From NCBI RefSeq assembly GCF_014529705.1, contig NZ_JAANIH010000025.1:50876-114875 (forward strand): a DNA stretch of 64,000 nucleotides. Reading direction: 5' to 3'. Of the stretch, positions 16,260 to 24,594 are shown in pieces (positions within the stretch are counted from its first letter, which is position 1; every line of letters begins with the position of its first letter). The position numbers and the translations under genes were made by a program. This DNA is from Bradyrhizobium campsiandrae (GTDB lineage: Bacteria > Pseudomonadota > Alphaproteobacteria > Rhizobiales > Xanthobacteraceae). Under the pieces are notes generated by a model that was not told the origin of the DNA, made no database searches, and saw only the letters and a program-made list of their open reading frames with translations.

Positions 16260-18224
16260 ATGTTTCCAAAATCCAAGATCATCATGCTGACGGCGGCTTC
16301 GGCGTCGTTGGCGATGGCAGGTGCGTCGGTCGCGGGCGCCGGCACCGTCAACAATGGCAATCCGTATGTCGCCGGCGACATGCACAATCACAACACCTGC
16401 ACCGACGGTAGCGTGGCGGCTGGCTATGCTCTTGACCGCGTTCTCGCGACGGGCACCGCGGCGGCCGGTGGTCAGAACTTCAACATCGACTGGTTCACCC
16501 TCGGCAACCACGGTGGTTCAGGCACGGGGGACTGCCGATTCTCGACCGCGGGTGCCGGCATTCCCGGTGATAACCCCAAAGTCTGGAACGACACGCTCGG
16601 GCAAACCATTGACGGCATCACGATCACCAGTCTGAAGGGTACGCCGAACGGCACCGGCGCCGGCCGGCAGATGTGGCGCTGGCAGAGCATCCAGGAAATC
16701 GAGTGGCCCTTGGTGACCCGCCGGTCGCAGCAGTACAACAAGGTCGTGATCGAAGGCCTCGAGTGGATCGTTCCGGGCCACGAGCACACCGACGTCGCCG
16801 TCATCACCGGCCAGACCCCGCTCAACGCCGCCGCGCCCGGCGTCGCCGATAACATGGCGCAGTTCGAATATCTGTTCGACCGCGCGGACAACGACCTCAT
16901 CGGTCCGGTCGATGGGAGCAACAACCAGATCTGGCCCGGCAAGATCTCCAATGCTGGTCTGGTCGGCAATGCCGCTCACCAGAAGTCGGTGACCGGAACC
17001 GCATGGTTGCAGTCCAAGTTCCCGCTGACCTCCTATGTCGTTCCGACGCATACGGAGCGCGCAGGTCCGTTCAACACCAGCGACAACAAAGGCTACAACA
17101 TCGAGCACTTCCGCGACCTGAACAACGCGGGTCCGACGGTCGCGTTCGGCATCGAATCTCCCGGCCATATGGCCCAGGGCACCGATGCCGGCGGTTCCGG
17201 ATCGTACACCACCAGCGCCGTCGGTGGCGGCACCTATGGCATGCAGGGCATCTACACCGCCAAGGTCGGCGGTCTCTGGGACGGCATGCTCGGTGAGGGG
17301 CGCAACTTCTTCATTTATGTGAGCTCGGACTGGCACACCCGCGGCTCGTTCGGTGCGCGTGACGCGGCCTCGACCAGCGACTTCTGGCCGGGTGAGTACA
17401 CCAAGCTCTACGTCCCCAACACGTCGAACTTCACCTCGCAGAACGTGATCGACGGCATGCGTTCGGGCAATTCCTACTCGACCAATGCCGACATCATCGG
17501 CCCCGACCTGGTGTTCCGCGCGCATGGTGCCGACGGCGTCTGGAAGACCATGGGCGAGACGATCGTGGCGAACCCGGGTGAGACCATCACCCTGGAAATG
17601 GCCATGACCGTGCCGACCACCAACCATAGCCCGTACAGCTTCAACAATCCGCTGCTGACGCCGATCAACAAGCTGCAGCCACTCAACAAGCCGTCGGTTG
17701 ACCACGTCGACTTGATCACCGGCGATATCACGGGCGTGATCGCGCCGGGCGCGCCGGGCTATGCCGTGCCGAACGCGGGCGGTGTTGCGGGTGCCAACAT
17801 CGTCTACAATCCCTCGGCGAAGATCGCAAAGCAGATCGCCGCTTCGTCGATGACGACGACGACGAACCCGGACGGTTCGACCCGTCTGTCCTTCACGACG
17901 ACGTTCACGGCGGGTTCGACCCCGTTCTACATCCGTAGCCGCGGTACCAACATCCCGCCGGCGACGCCGAACGTCACCGACAACGATGGCAATCCGCTGC
18001 TCGACAGCAACAATGCCAAGGTCCAGTGCCTCGATGCGGCCTGCCCGAGCCATCTGGTGAAGGTGAACGGCAAGCCCGTCGTGACCTATGACGTTCAGGC
18101 CTGGTCCAACACCTGGTTCTACGCCAACCCGATCTTCGTCCGCCCGGCGAGCTATCCGCAGCTCCTCGTCGAGACGAATGCCGCTCTGGCGAAGACCCTC
18201 GCAGCACGCGCCTCGCGTCGCTGA
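16260..18224 (+). CDS. Secreted PHP-like metal-dependent hydrolase
   Basis: 654 residues with a signal peptide (SLAMAGASVAGA). PHP-superfamily metal motifs appear in order: GDMHNHNTCTDGS near the N-terminus, IDWFTLGNHGG, GLEWIVPGHEHTDV, VVPTHTERAG and YVSSDWHTRGSFG (compare the usual HxHTxxSDG, DH, E, HxH, H and SDxH). This predicts a trinuclear-metal phosphoesterase-like fold, exported; the nearest named group may be DUF3604-like. The C-terminal 200 residues are beta-rich with two cysteines. The start at 16260 is preferred; a start at 16221 would add 13 residues. A strong terminator follows. The substrate is unknown. Confidence 0.72.
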   Translation: MFPKSKIIMLTAASASLAMAGASVAGAGTVNNGNPYVAGDMHNHNTCTDGSVAAGYALDRVLATGTAAAGGQNFNIDWFTLGNHGGSGTGDCRFSTAGAGIPGDNPKVWNDTLGQTIDGITITSLKGTPNGTGAGRQMWRWQSIQEIEWPLVTRRSQQYNKVVIEGLEWIVPGHEHTDVAVITGQTPLNAAAPGVADNMAQFEYLFDRADNDLIGPVDGSNNQIWPGKISNAGLVGNAAHQKSVTGTAWLQSKFPLTSYVVPTHTERAGPFNTSDNKGYNIEHFRDLNNAGPTVAFGIESPGHMAQGTDAGGSGSYTTSAVGGGTYGMQGIYTAKVGGLWDGMLGEGRNFFIYVSSDWHTRGSFGARDAASTSDFWPGEYTKLYVPNTSNFTSQNVIDGMRSGNSYSTNADIIGPDLVFRAHGADGVWKTMGETIVANPGETITLEMAMTVPTTNHSPYSFNNPLLTPINKLQPLNKPSVDHVDLITGDITGVIAPGAPGYAVPNAGGVAGANIVYNPSAKIAKQIAASSMTTTTNPDGSTRLSFTTTFTAGSTPFYIRSRGTNIPPATPNVTDNDGNPLLDSNNAKVQCLDAACPSHLVKVNGKPVVTYDVQAWSNTWFYANPIFVRPASYPQLLVETNAALAKTLAARASRR

Positions 18225-18255
18225 CGGCACCAGAGCGTCACTCCACGCGAACCAG

Positions 18256-18287
18256 CGAGGCGGCCTCAGGGCCGCCTCGTTCTTGCT
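18256..18287 (+). terminator. Intrinsic terminator after the PHP-like gene
   Basis: CGAGGCGGCC (18256-18265) and GGCCGCCTCG (18270-18279) form a 10-base-pair stem with a TCAG loop, followed by TTCTTGCTT. Confidence 0.8.
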
Positions 18288-18322
18288 TCGAGAGAAGCAT
18301 CTTGCACGACGGAGACAGGATC

Positions 18323-18688
18323 GTGAGCATTTTGGTAGCAGGGCGGGCTTTCGCGTTCGGGGCGATTGTCGTCCTGGCGCTTGCTGGCGGAACGCGTGCC
18401 GAGGAAGCGGCGGAAGAGCCGACCTCGGAGGATTGCGCGAAGGTGCTCGCACAGGCGCGGGAGATGACAAATGCCCTGTCCCCCAAGAGCCTTTCGCGTC
18501 ATTTTGCAAACAGCCTTCTGTCGGACGCGCAAACCGAGGCGAACAATGGCGAGTTCGACGGATGCGTCGAATATGCCGAAAAGGCCATCGACGAGGTCGT
18601 CCACCGCAAGCATTGGCTTGCCCCCGGAGAAGTCTTCCGCGCCAGCACGGCCGAGGGCTACGTCGAATTGCGTGGAGACGACCAGTAG
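18323..18688 (+). CDS. Small secreted protein of unknown function
   Basis: 121 residues from a GTG start preceded by GGAGACAGGA. It has a signal peptide (ending GGTRA), then a helical acidic domain with two cysteines (EDCAKVL and FDGCVEYAEKAIDEV). No family is recognised. It follows the terminator of the PHP-like gene and precedes the oxygenase-like gene on the same strand. Confidence 0.6.
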   Translation: MSILVAGRAFAFGAIVVLALAGGTRAEEAAEEPTSEDCAKVLAQAREMTNALSPKSLSRHFANSLLSDAQTEANNGEFDGCVEYAEKAIDEVVHRKHWLAPGEVFRASTAEGYVELRGDDQ

Positions 18689-18719
18689 GATCGATTCTGT
18701 GGCGCTTCGTCATTGTAGC

Positions 18720-18728
18720 TTCATGATA
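18720..18728. promoter_or_regulatory. TTCATGATA motif upstream of the TIGR02466 gene
   Basis: An exact copy of the recurring TTCATGATA element, 63-71 bases before the ATG at 18791. Confidence 0.35.
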
Positions 18729-18790
18729 CTGCAAGAGTGTCGCCGCCGGCGCCTGCCGCTCCGGTGCAGCGCGAGAGTTGAGTGGACACG

Positions 18791-19441
18791 ATGGACCAAG
18801 CGCTAGAACCTGCGGCCGAAGATCAGATCGAGCTGCTGTTTCCGATCCCGTTGATGCGGTCGCCCAACCTGCTGAGCCAGGAGCTGAGGGAAGCAGCCAT
18901 TGGGGCGATCCGTGCGGACAAGGTCGAGACCAATTTGCGGTCCGAACAGCTTTTTCACACGACGATTGCCAACCCGCTCGACAGCAATCTCTTCCGGGAG
19001 ATTGCGATGCTCGCCACGCCGAAATTGGTCGATTTCGGCTATATGCTGTTCGGCGAGCGCTTGAACTGGACGGTCAAGGAGATGTGGACCAACATGCTCG
19101 AGCCGGGCGGAAGCCAGGCCATGCATAGCCACGCGAACAGCTTCATATCGGGCGTATTCTATCTGACGCCCTCGCACCCCGGCTCGCGAACCGTCTTCAT
19201 CCGTCCGCCCGGCGGCTTCGAATACAGCTTCCGGCATCATACCAGAAGCGCGGCAATGGGACCTTTCAACGCCGGCAAATACATGTTGCCCGAGGCGGAT
19301 CCTGGCGACCTCGTGCTATTTCCAAGTTACCTGTATCACGAGGTGCCGCGAAACCAGGGCGATCAGCGCATTACCATCGCCTTCAATGCGATACCCGACC
19401 GGCTGGATTGTTGGGGCTACGAGATCAAGTTCTCGACCTGA
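18791..19441 (+). CDS. TIGR02466-family putative 2OG-Fe(II) oxygenase
   Basis: 216 residues matching the TIGR02466 family of putative 2-oxoglutarate/iron oxygenases: NMLEPGGSQAMHSHANSFISGVFYL supplies the first metal His region, and LVLFPSYLYHEVPRNQGDQRITIAFN supplies the distal His and the 2OG-binding Arg. No signal peptide, so cytosolic. A GTG at 18782 is an alternative start. It converges on the spermidine-synthase-like gene (12-base gap). The substrate is unknown; families of this type often modify small molecules or proteins tied to cell-surface pathways. Confidence 0.85.
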   Translation: MDQALEPAAEDQIELLFPIPLMRSPNLLSQELREAAIGAIRADKVETNLRSEQLFHTTIANPLDSNLFREIAMLATPKLVDFGYMLFGERLNWTVKEMWTNMLEPGGSQAMHSHANSFISGVFYLTPSHPGSRTVFIRPPGGFEYSFRHHTRSAAMGPFNAGKYMLPEADPGDLVLFPSYLYHEVPRNQGDQRITIAFNAIPDRLDCWGYEIKFST

Positions 19442-19453
19442 CCATCAGCAGCA

Positions 19454-22069
19454 TCAGGGCGCCGGGGCGATCTGCCTGAGCATCTGCGCGGCTTCTTCGC
19501 GAGCGGGAGCGGCGGACACGATCGCTTCCAGCAAGCGGCGGGCTGCCGGCCGATCGGAAGCAGCCAGCGCCCGGGCCATGCTGAGGAGGGGTTGATAGGC
19601 TGGATCGAATTCCGGGCTCAATCTCAACGTCTCGATCAATCCGGGGGCGGCGGCTTCGATCAGGGCGCGGCCACGAGGCTCGCCGCGCAACGCAGCACCG
19701 GCCTCGATGAACCGGTTGCGTGCCTCCCAGTAGGATGCGAGCCGTCGCTGAAAGTCGCCCGAGCTTCTCGTGTCCAGCAACTCTTCGGGCTCCGTTCGGA
19801 TCGATCGAATCGTTTCGAGGAGGAGCGACCAAGGGGGCGCGCTCAGGGCGCGTACGTTCCGCTCAGCGTCGAACGTCACGAAGGGAAAGTCGTCGGTGTT
19901 CATTGGCCCGGTGCCGGAAAAGCGCGACAGCGCACGCGGTCCGGCGAGATACTGGCCCAGCAGATCCAGTGGGCTCTGGAAGCCGAGCGGCCGTATGGCT
20001 GCAGCCACATCCGGCGTATCGAGGCGCGTCCTGAGTGCAGCGAGGTCGAGCGGTGCTGCATCACGCGGGCCGATCAGGGCCAGCATGGGCGTGCGGACGC
20101 TGTAATGGTTGAGCCACGCCGAGCCCTCCGGATAGACCGACAGGAAGCTCCTGATGATGGCACGAAGCGAGGGGGCATCGAGTTGATAGAGCGGCAGCCA
20201 CTGGCAAAATATGCCTTGTGGGGCGAGCCGTTTCCTGATCGCTTCGAAATGCTCGCGCGTGTAGAGAGCGCCACTGCCATCGAGTGCCGGGTGAAAAAGA
20301 TCGGCGATGATGACGTCATGGAGGGCGGTATCGGCGACGACATAACGTCGGGCATCCGCGACTGATATTCGCGCGCGTTGGAGGTCCTGCGGATCGACGA
20401 ACCGGGGCATGAGATCGACCACTTCCTGCGACAGCTCGACGCCGTGAACCGATACAGACGGCAATTTCGTTCCGCCGATCAGCGTGGCACCCGTGCCCAG
20501 CCCCAGGAACAAGGCCTCTCTTGGGGCCGGATGCAGCAGCAGCGGCAACATCGCCTGGCGGTAATCCGAACGCATCGAACTGGTGCCACCCATGCGGAAG
20601 CGACCGTTGACTTCGAGGTATTTCGCGCCGGAGGCATCGTCCACGACGCTTGCGGTGGCCATCGGTCCTTCGCGCACGGCGAGAAGAGAGCCGCCAGCGG
20701 GGACCCGGATCATCGACGGCGCGGGTTTGGCAAGGAGCACACCTGCTGCCAGTGCGGGGGCTGCCCCCCACACGATTGCCGCGCGGCGCAGCGGCAGCAG
20801 CACGAGATAGGCAAGAGCGACGACGACAATCGCCAGCCAGGTCCCCAGTGAGGGTATCAGGATCTGTGCGGCAAGCAGCGGGGCAACGCACGCCCCCGCC
20901 GCGTTAATGCCGACGGCGTAGCCCAGCGTTCCGCGGTGATCGTGCGCGCGCTGAAGTAGCAGGCCGAAGGTCGCTCCCATCAAGGCGGAGGGAACGAGGA
21001 ACAAAGCGAGCGCCACGGCGATCTCGCTTGCAAGTCCCTGGTCGGCCGCTGCTTCGGCAATGCCTGCGATCGCCGGGGCGAGCGCGGCGGTCGCAAGGAT
21101 CGACAATGCCGTACCGGCGAGGAGCCAGCCCAAACTCGTATCCGAGGTCTTGCTTCCCGCGCGCTGCCAGGCGAGGCCACCGAGCGCAACGCCGAGCAGG
21201 TAGGCAGCGAGCAGTCCAGCGAATGTATAGATCGTGTCTTGCAGCACCTGTGCGGCGAGGCGCACCACCAACATTTCGAAGGCGATGCCGAGCAGGCCGG
21301 TCGCGAACAATGTCACGGTCAATCGGATCGGCACGGCGCCGCCGCGTGCGCGCTCTCCGTCAACGGTCGGGCCGGGGTCCAGTCGATATGCAGCGAAGGC
21401 GCAGGCTGCATTCACTGCCGCCAGTAAGATCTGCGTGCCGGCCAAGCCGACCGCCGGCAGGATCACGAAGGCCGAGACAAGTGCTCCCGCTACGGCCCCG
21501 GCCGTATTGGCACCATATACGCCCGCACTGATCCGCTGGTTGCTCCAGGCATTGCTGACGATCCGTTCGATTGCCGTGAGTGTGCCGCCCATCGCAATAG
21601 TCGCGGGGGCAAGGATCAGCATCGGCAAGGCAAAGCTCGCGCCCCAGAGCACCGGAAGCGCCGGCTCCGTTCCGATCAACGGCGCCAACAAGCGGCCCGC
21701 GCCGGGCAACAGCCAAATGCAAAGAATGCCCCAGATGCCGATGACCGCCTCGAGCACGGCATAGATGCGCCAGGGAGATCTCGCCCGGCGGATCGGCCCA
21801 TCAAGCAGGAATGCGCCAAGCGCAAGGCCGGCAAAGAAACCGGACACGGCGCCCAGCACGGCCATCATTTCCGTTCCAAGGACCAGAGCGAGCTGACGTG
21901 TCCAGACGATTTCGTAGCCGAGGCCGGCAAAGCCCGATGCCGTCACGATCGGAATGAGGATTAGGCGCTGTCGACGGGAGATCGGGCGCGGCGCGATCAC
22001 GGCGCCCGCCAGCGAGATCGTGGCGTGATCGAGGTCCGCCGCAGTCGTGGAAGCCCGGTCCGCATTCAT
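19454..22069 (-). CDS. Membrane (MFS-like) and spermidine-synthase-like fusion protein
   Basis: 871 residues. The N-terminal half has about 11-13 hydrophobic spans beginning LIPIVTASGFAGLGYEIVWTRQ, the signature of fused MFS/spermidine synthase proteins. A methyltransferase-fold spermidine-synthase-like domain follows (EALFLGLGTGATL, SVHGVELSQEVVDLM, DVIIADLFHP). The last 110 residues are helical and TPR-like. The start at 22069 (MNADRAS) follows GAGGAC. Homologues are widespread but none is biochemically well defined; true polyamine synthesis is unproven. It is divergent from the exbB-exbD-tonB-receptor operon, suggesting related regulation. Confidence 0.85.
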   Translation of the reverse strand: MNADRASTTAADLDHATISLAGAVIAPRPISRRQRLILIPIVTASGFAGLGYEIVWTRQLALVLGTEMMAVLGAVSGFFAGLALGAFLLDGPIRRARSPWRIYAVLEAVIGIWGILCIWLLPGAGRLLAPLIGTEPALPVLWGASFALPMLILAPATIAMGGTLTAIERIVSNAWSNQRISAGVYGANTAGAVAGALVSAFVILPAVGLAGTQILLAAVNAACAFAAYRLDPGPTVDGERARGGAVPIRLTVTLFATGLLGIAFEMLVVRLAAQVLQDTIYTFAGLLAAYLLGVALGGLAWQRAGSKTSDTSLGWLLAGTALSILATAALAPAIAGIAEAAADQGLASEIAVALALFLVPSALMGATFGLLLQRAHDHRGTLGYAVGINAAGACVAPLLAAQILIPSLGTWLAIVVVALAYLVLLPLRRAAIVWGAAPALAAGVLLAKPAPSMIRVPAGGSLLAVREGPMATASVVDDASGAKYLEVNGRFRMGGTSSMRSDYRQAMLPLLLHPAPREALFLGLGTGATLIGGTKLPSVSVHGVELSQEVVDLMPRFVDPQDLQRARISVADARRYVVADTALHDVIIADLFHPALDGSGALYTREHFEAIRKRLAPQGIFCQWLPLYQLDAPSLRAIIRSFLSVYPEGSAWLNHYSVRTPMLALIGPRDAAPLDLAALRTRLDTPDVAAAIRPLGFQSPLDLLGQYLAGPRALSRFSGTGPMNTDDFPFVTFDAERNVRALSAPPWSLLLETIRSIRTEPEELLDTRSSGDFQRRLASYWEARNRFIEAGAALRGEPRGRALIEAAAPGLIETLRLSPEFDPAYQPLLSMARALAASDRPAARRLLEAIVSAAPAREEAAQMLRQIAPAP

Positions 22070-22255
22070 GTGAAGTCCTCGTGCAACCGGTCGACAGACC
22101 ACGCTTTTGAATGAAGCCACCATCCATCGGTGCATCCCGATGAATTGGGATCGAGGTCTCGGCCAACGTTCCCGCGAAAGCAACGTCATATTTGACGAAC
22201 TGTGACGCTGGTTTGACACGGCATAACAACAGAGGGGGCGGCGATATCATAACTG

Positions 22256-22281
22256 TTGTGACGTGTGAGATGTTGTCACAA
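22256..22281. promoter_or_regulatory. Inverted repeat TTGTGAC/GTCACAA upstream of exbB
   Basis: TTGTGAC (22256-22262) and GTCACAA (22275-22281) are perfect inverted repeats 12 bases apart in the gap between the divergent spermidine-synthase-like gene and exbB. A further TGTGACG lies at about 22201. An ATATCAT half-site close to the recurring TTCATGATA motif lies at about 22244-22250. Confidence 0.35.
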
Positions 22282-22344
22282 TTCGTTCTTCGTGTCGCTC
22301 TATGCAGTAAGAGCATTTTCGATAGTCGTCATACTCGAAAGCGC

Positions 22345-23307
22345 ATGGATATCGAGGAAAAAGTGCTGATCGCCGACACCGGATACGTCAAGTCTCGTCA
22401 TTCAGGTCGCTATCATCTCGCGGCAATGATGCTGCTGCTCACCACCGTAATGACTGTGGCAAGTGGGGCCGGGGCACATTCCGCCGGGAGCGATGGGGGC
22501 GATCGGCTTGCGGTCAGCGACTCGATGTCCCCTGACACCCCCGCGTCGCCAAAAGTTGCCGACGAATGGCCCACCAAAACGAATTCGTCATCCCCATCGC
22601 CGACGAGTGAGCTCTCGATCTCCGCCCTGTTGGGGCGAGCCGATTTTGTCGTCCAGCTCGTGATGGGGCTGCTCGTCCTGGCCTCTGTCGCCTGCTGGAC
22701 CATTTTCCTGACCAAGCTCTTCGAGCTGTCGCGCGCGAGGCGGCGTTTGGCGGCCGCACTCGAGGCTCTGATGCGGCTTCGTTTGCTTGGAGACTGCCGT
22801 GCGCCCCAGATCGCCCAAGGCGCGGTCGGCAGGTCACGCGTTATTGCCCGCCTGATCGACGCCGCCAACAGTGAGCGAGAGCTGTCCGAGGGGCTGATCA
22901 TGGACGGGAGCATCGTCGATCGCTACGCGCTCCGAGCAGCCGAAATTATACGCGACGATGCACGGCGGATTGCAGCCGGCGCAGCTCTTCTCGCGACGAT
23001 CGGCGCCACGGCGCCCTTCATCGGCCTGTTCGGAACCGTATGGGGCATCATGAACAGCTTCGTCGGCATCGCGCGAGCCCAGACAACCAATCTTGCGGTC
23101 GTTGCGCCTGGTATCGCCGAGGCCCTGCTGGCGACGGCCATGGGGTTGGTCGCGGCCATCCCCGCAGTCATTTTCTACAACCTCGTCGCGCGATCGACCA
23201 AGGCCTATGGCGAGGAGGCGAGCGAGGGATCGGGCGCGGTCGTACGCTTGCTCTCGCGCGAGCTGTCGCAGCCCGCGCAGTGCTTTCCCGCCCGCGCAGC
23301 CGAGTAA
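22345..23307 (+). CDS. exbB: ExbB-type proton channel subunit (T2SS-linked TonB system)
   Basis: 320 residues. A signal-like N-terminal hydrophobic segment (27-45) and a Ser/Thr/Pro-rich periplasmic stretch precede three spans (about 102-124, 211-240, 253-281) with the MotA/TolQ/ExbB signature GATAPFIGLFGTVWGIMNSF. ExbB with ExbD turns proton-motive force into TonB movement at the inner membrane. The start at 22345 is the first plausible ATG; later Mets (for example MMLLL) are possible. It leads an operon exbB-exbD-tonB-receptor followed by extra pseudopilins. Confidence 0.9.
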   Translation: MDIEEKVLIADTGYVKSRHSGRYHLAAMMLLLTTVMTVASGAGAHSAGSDGGDRLAVSDSMSPDTPASPKVADEWPTKTNSSSPSPTSELSISALLGRADFVVQLVMGLLVLASVACWTIFLTKLFELSRARRRLAAALEALMRLRLLGDCRAPQIAQGAVGRSRVIARLIDAANSERELSEGLIMDGSIVDRYALRAAEIIRDDARRIAAGAALLATIGATAPFIGLFGTVWGIMNSFVGIARAQTTNLAVVAPGIAEALLATAMGLVAAIPAVIFYNLVARSTKAYGEEASEGSGAVVRLLSRELSQPAQCFPARAAE

Positions 23308-23312
23308 GCGCC

Positions 23313-23738
23313 ATGGCCATCCAGATGGGGCAGAGCGGGCCGGGCGATCTGCCGGAGATCAGCGAGATCAATGTCACGCCATTCATCGACGTGATGCTGG
23401 TTCTGCTCATCATCTTCATGGTCGCTGCCCCGCTCTCGACGATTGATCTCCCCGTCGATCTGCCGACATTGTCGGGGGCCGCGCAGCACAAGCCGGACAA
23501 GCCGACTTACGTATCGATCAACGCCGGGGCTGGGATTGCCGTCGGGGAACAGATCGTCCCGCGTGATCAGCTTCTCCAGAAGCTCAATGTTGCCGACGCC
23601 AACAAGGAGCGGCCGATTTTCGTGCGGGCCGATCGCACGGTCCACTACGGCGATCTCATGCAGGTGCTCGAAGTGCTGCGCAGCGGCGGCTACACGAAGG
23701 TGAAGCTGGTCGCGCTCGAGGGCGAGGCCAAGCCATGA
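23313..23738 (+). CDS. exbD: ExbD-type energy-transducing subunit
   Basis: 141 residues, single span (about 24-42) with the essential proton-path Asp26 in INVTPFIDVMLVLLIIFMV, and a periplasmic ExbD/TolR domain with the closing VRADRTVHYGDLMQVLEVLR motif. It starts 5 bases after the exbB stop, and its stop overlaps tonB (ATGA). Confidence 0.95.
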   Translation: MAIQMGQSGPGDLPEISEINVTPFIDVMLVLLIIFMVAAPLSTIDLPVDLPTLSGAAQHKPDKPTYVSINAGAGIAVGEQIVPRDQLLQKLNVADANKERPIFVRADRTVHYGDLMQVLEVLRSGGYTKVKLVALEGEAKP

Positions 23739-24520
23739 GTTCGCTGATGCCGCAAGATCCTGCGCTTGGCCGACGCGACGCCGCATGGGCCCAATGGCTC
23801 GTTGCTTGCGGTGTAGCGCTTGCGCTGCACGCTGGTGTTGCCGCGATGCTGCTGCGACATGGCGACAGTCCTGCCGGCGAGGAGAGCCGCGGCGCCATGG
23901 CGCTGGAGGTCGGTATCGAGAGCGCCGCGCCGAGCTTCGACGGCGCCGCCGCCGCTGAGGCGTCCGGCGCTTCGGCCGCGACTGCTTCCGAAGAGGCTGT
24001 TCCGGCAAACGAAGAGGCGCCTCCGCCTCCCGTGACTACGACAAGGCAAGTCGCGGATGCCGACCAGCAGGCTGATATGCTGCCAGTCCCGGTTGAACAG
24101 CCGCACGAAAAGCAGGAGATCGTCACGCCTGCGAGCGCCGCTGCTTTGCAGAGTGTCGCGGCCCCGAGCCGCGAGGCGGAGCGCGAGAGCACCCAGTCGA
24201 TCGCGACGTCGATCGGCAGCAGTGCGAGTGCGCAGCGCGCGCAATTGGCCTGGCGCCGCGGGCTGGTGGCGCATATCGAGCGTCAGAAGCGCGCGATGGC
24301 CAACGCAACACGTGCTGCCGATGTCGTCGTCAGATTCACGATCGACCACCGGGGACGTCTGCTGGCGCTCGATATTGCCAAGGGCTCGGGCGATGCCCGC
24401 TACGATCAGGCTGCGCTGGACATCGTTCGGCGAGCGGATCCGATGCCGCCACCGCCGCCTGATTTGCCCGAGCAAAATCTCAATTTTCGAATTCCGATCA
24501 GCTTCCGCGCCGGCGGCTGA
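23735..24520 (+). CDS. tonB: TonB-type energy transducer
   Basis: 261 residues: N-terminal anchor (18-41, WAQWLVACGVALALHAGVAA), an Ala/Glu/Pro-rich periplasmic linker and a TonB C-terminal domain from about 165 (RRGLVAHIERQKR, VVVRFTIDHRGRLLALDIAKGSGDARYDQAALDIVRRADPMPPPP split over two strands). It links ExbBD to the receptor encoded just downstream. Its ATG overlaps the exbD stop. Confidence 0.92.
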   Translation: MSSLMPQDPALGRRDAAWAQWLVACGVALALHAGVAAMLLRHGDSPAGEESRGAMALEVGIESAAPSFDGAAAAEASGASAATASEEAVPANEEAPPPPVTTTRQVADADQQADMLPVPVEQPHEKQEIVTPASAAALQSVAAPSREAERESTQSIATSIGSSASAQRAQLAWRRGLVAHIERQKRAMANATRAADVVVRFTIDHRGRLLALDIAKGSGDARYDQAALDIVRRADPMPPPPPDLPEQNLNFRIPISFRAGG

Positions 24521-24594
24521 CGGGATCCAGCATCAAGAGTGACGACGGTGGCCCGATCGCCATCATCGAGTAGCATCGTGCGTTGGAGAGCCGA

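Noticed and set aside
16518..18734. 738-codon open frame on the minus strand opposite the PHP-like gene
   Set aside because: Arg/Val/Gly-rich composition without motifs; a mirror of the high-GC codon pattern of the real gene on the other strand.
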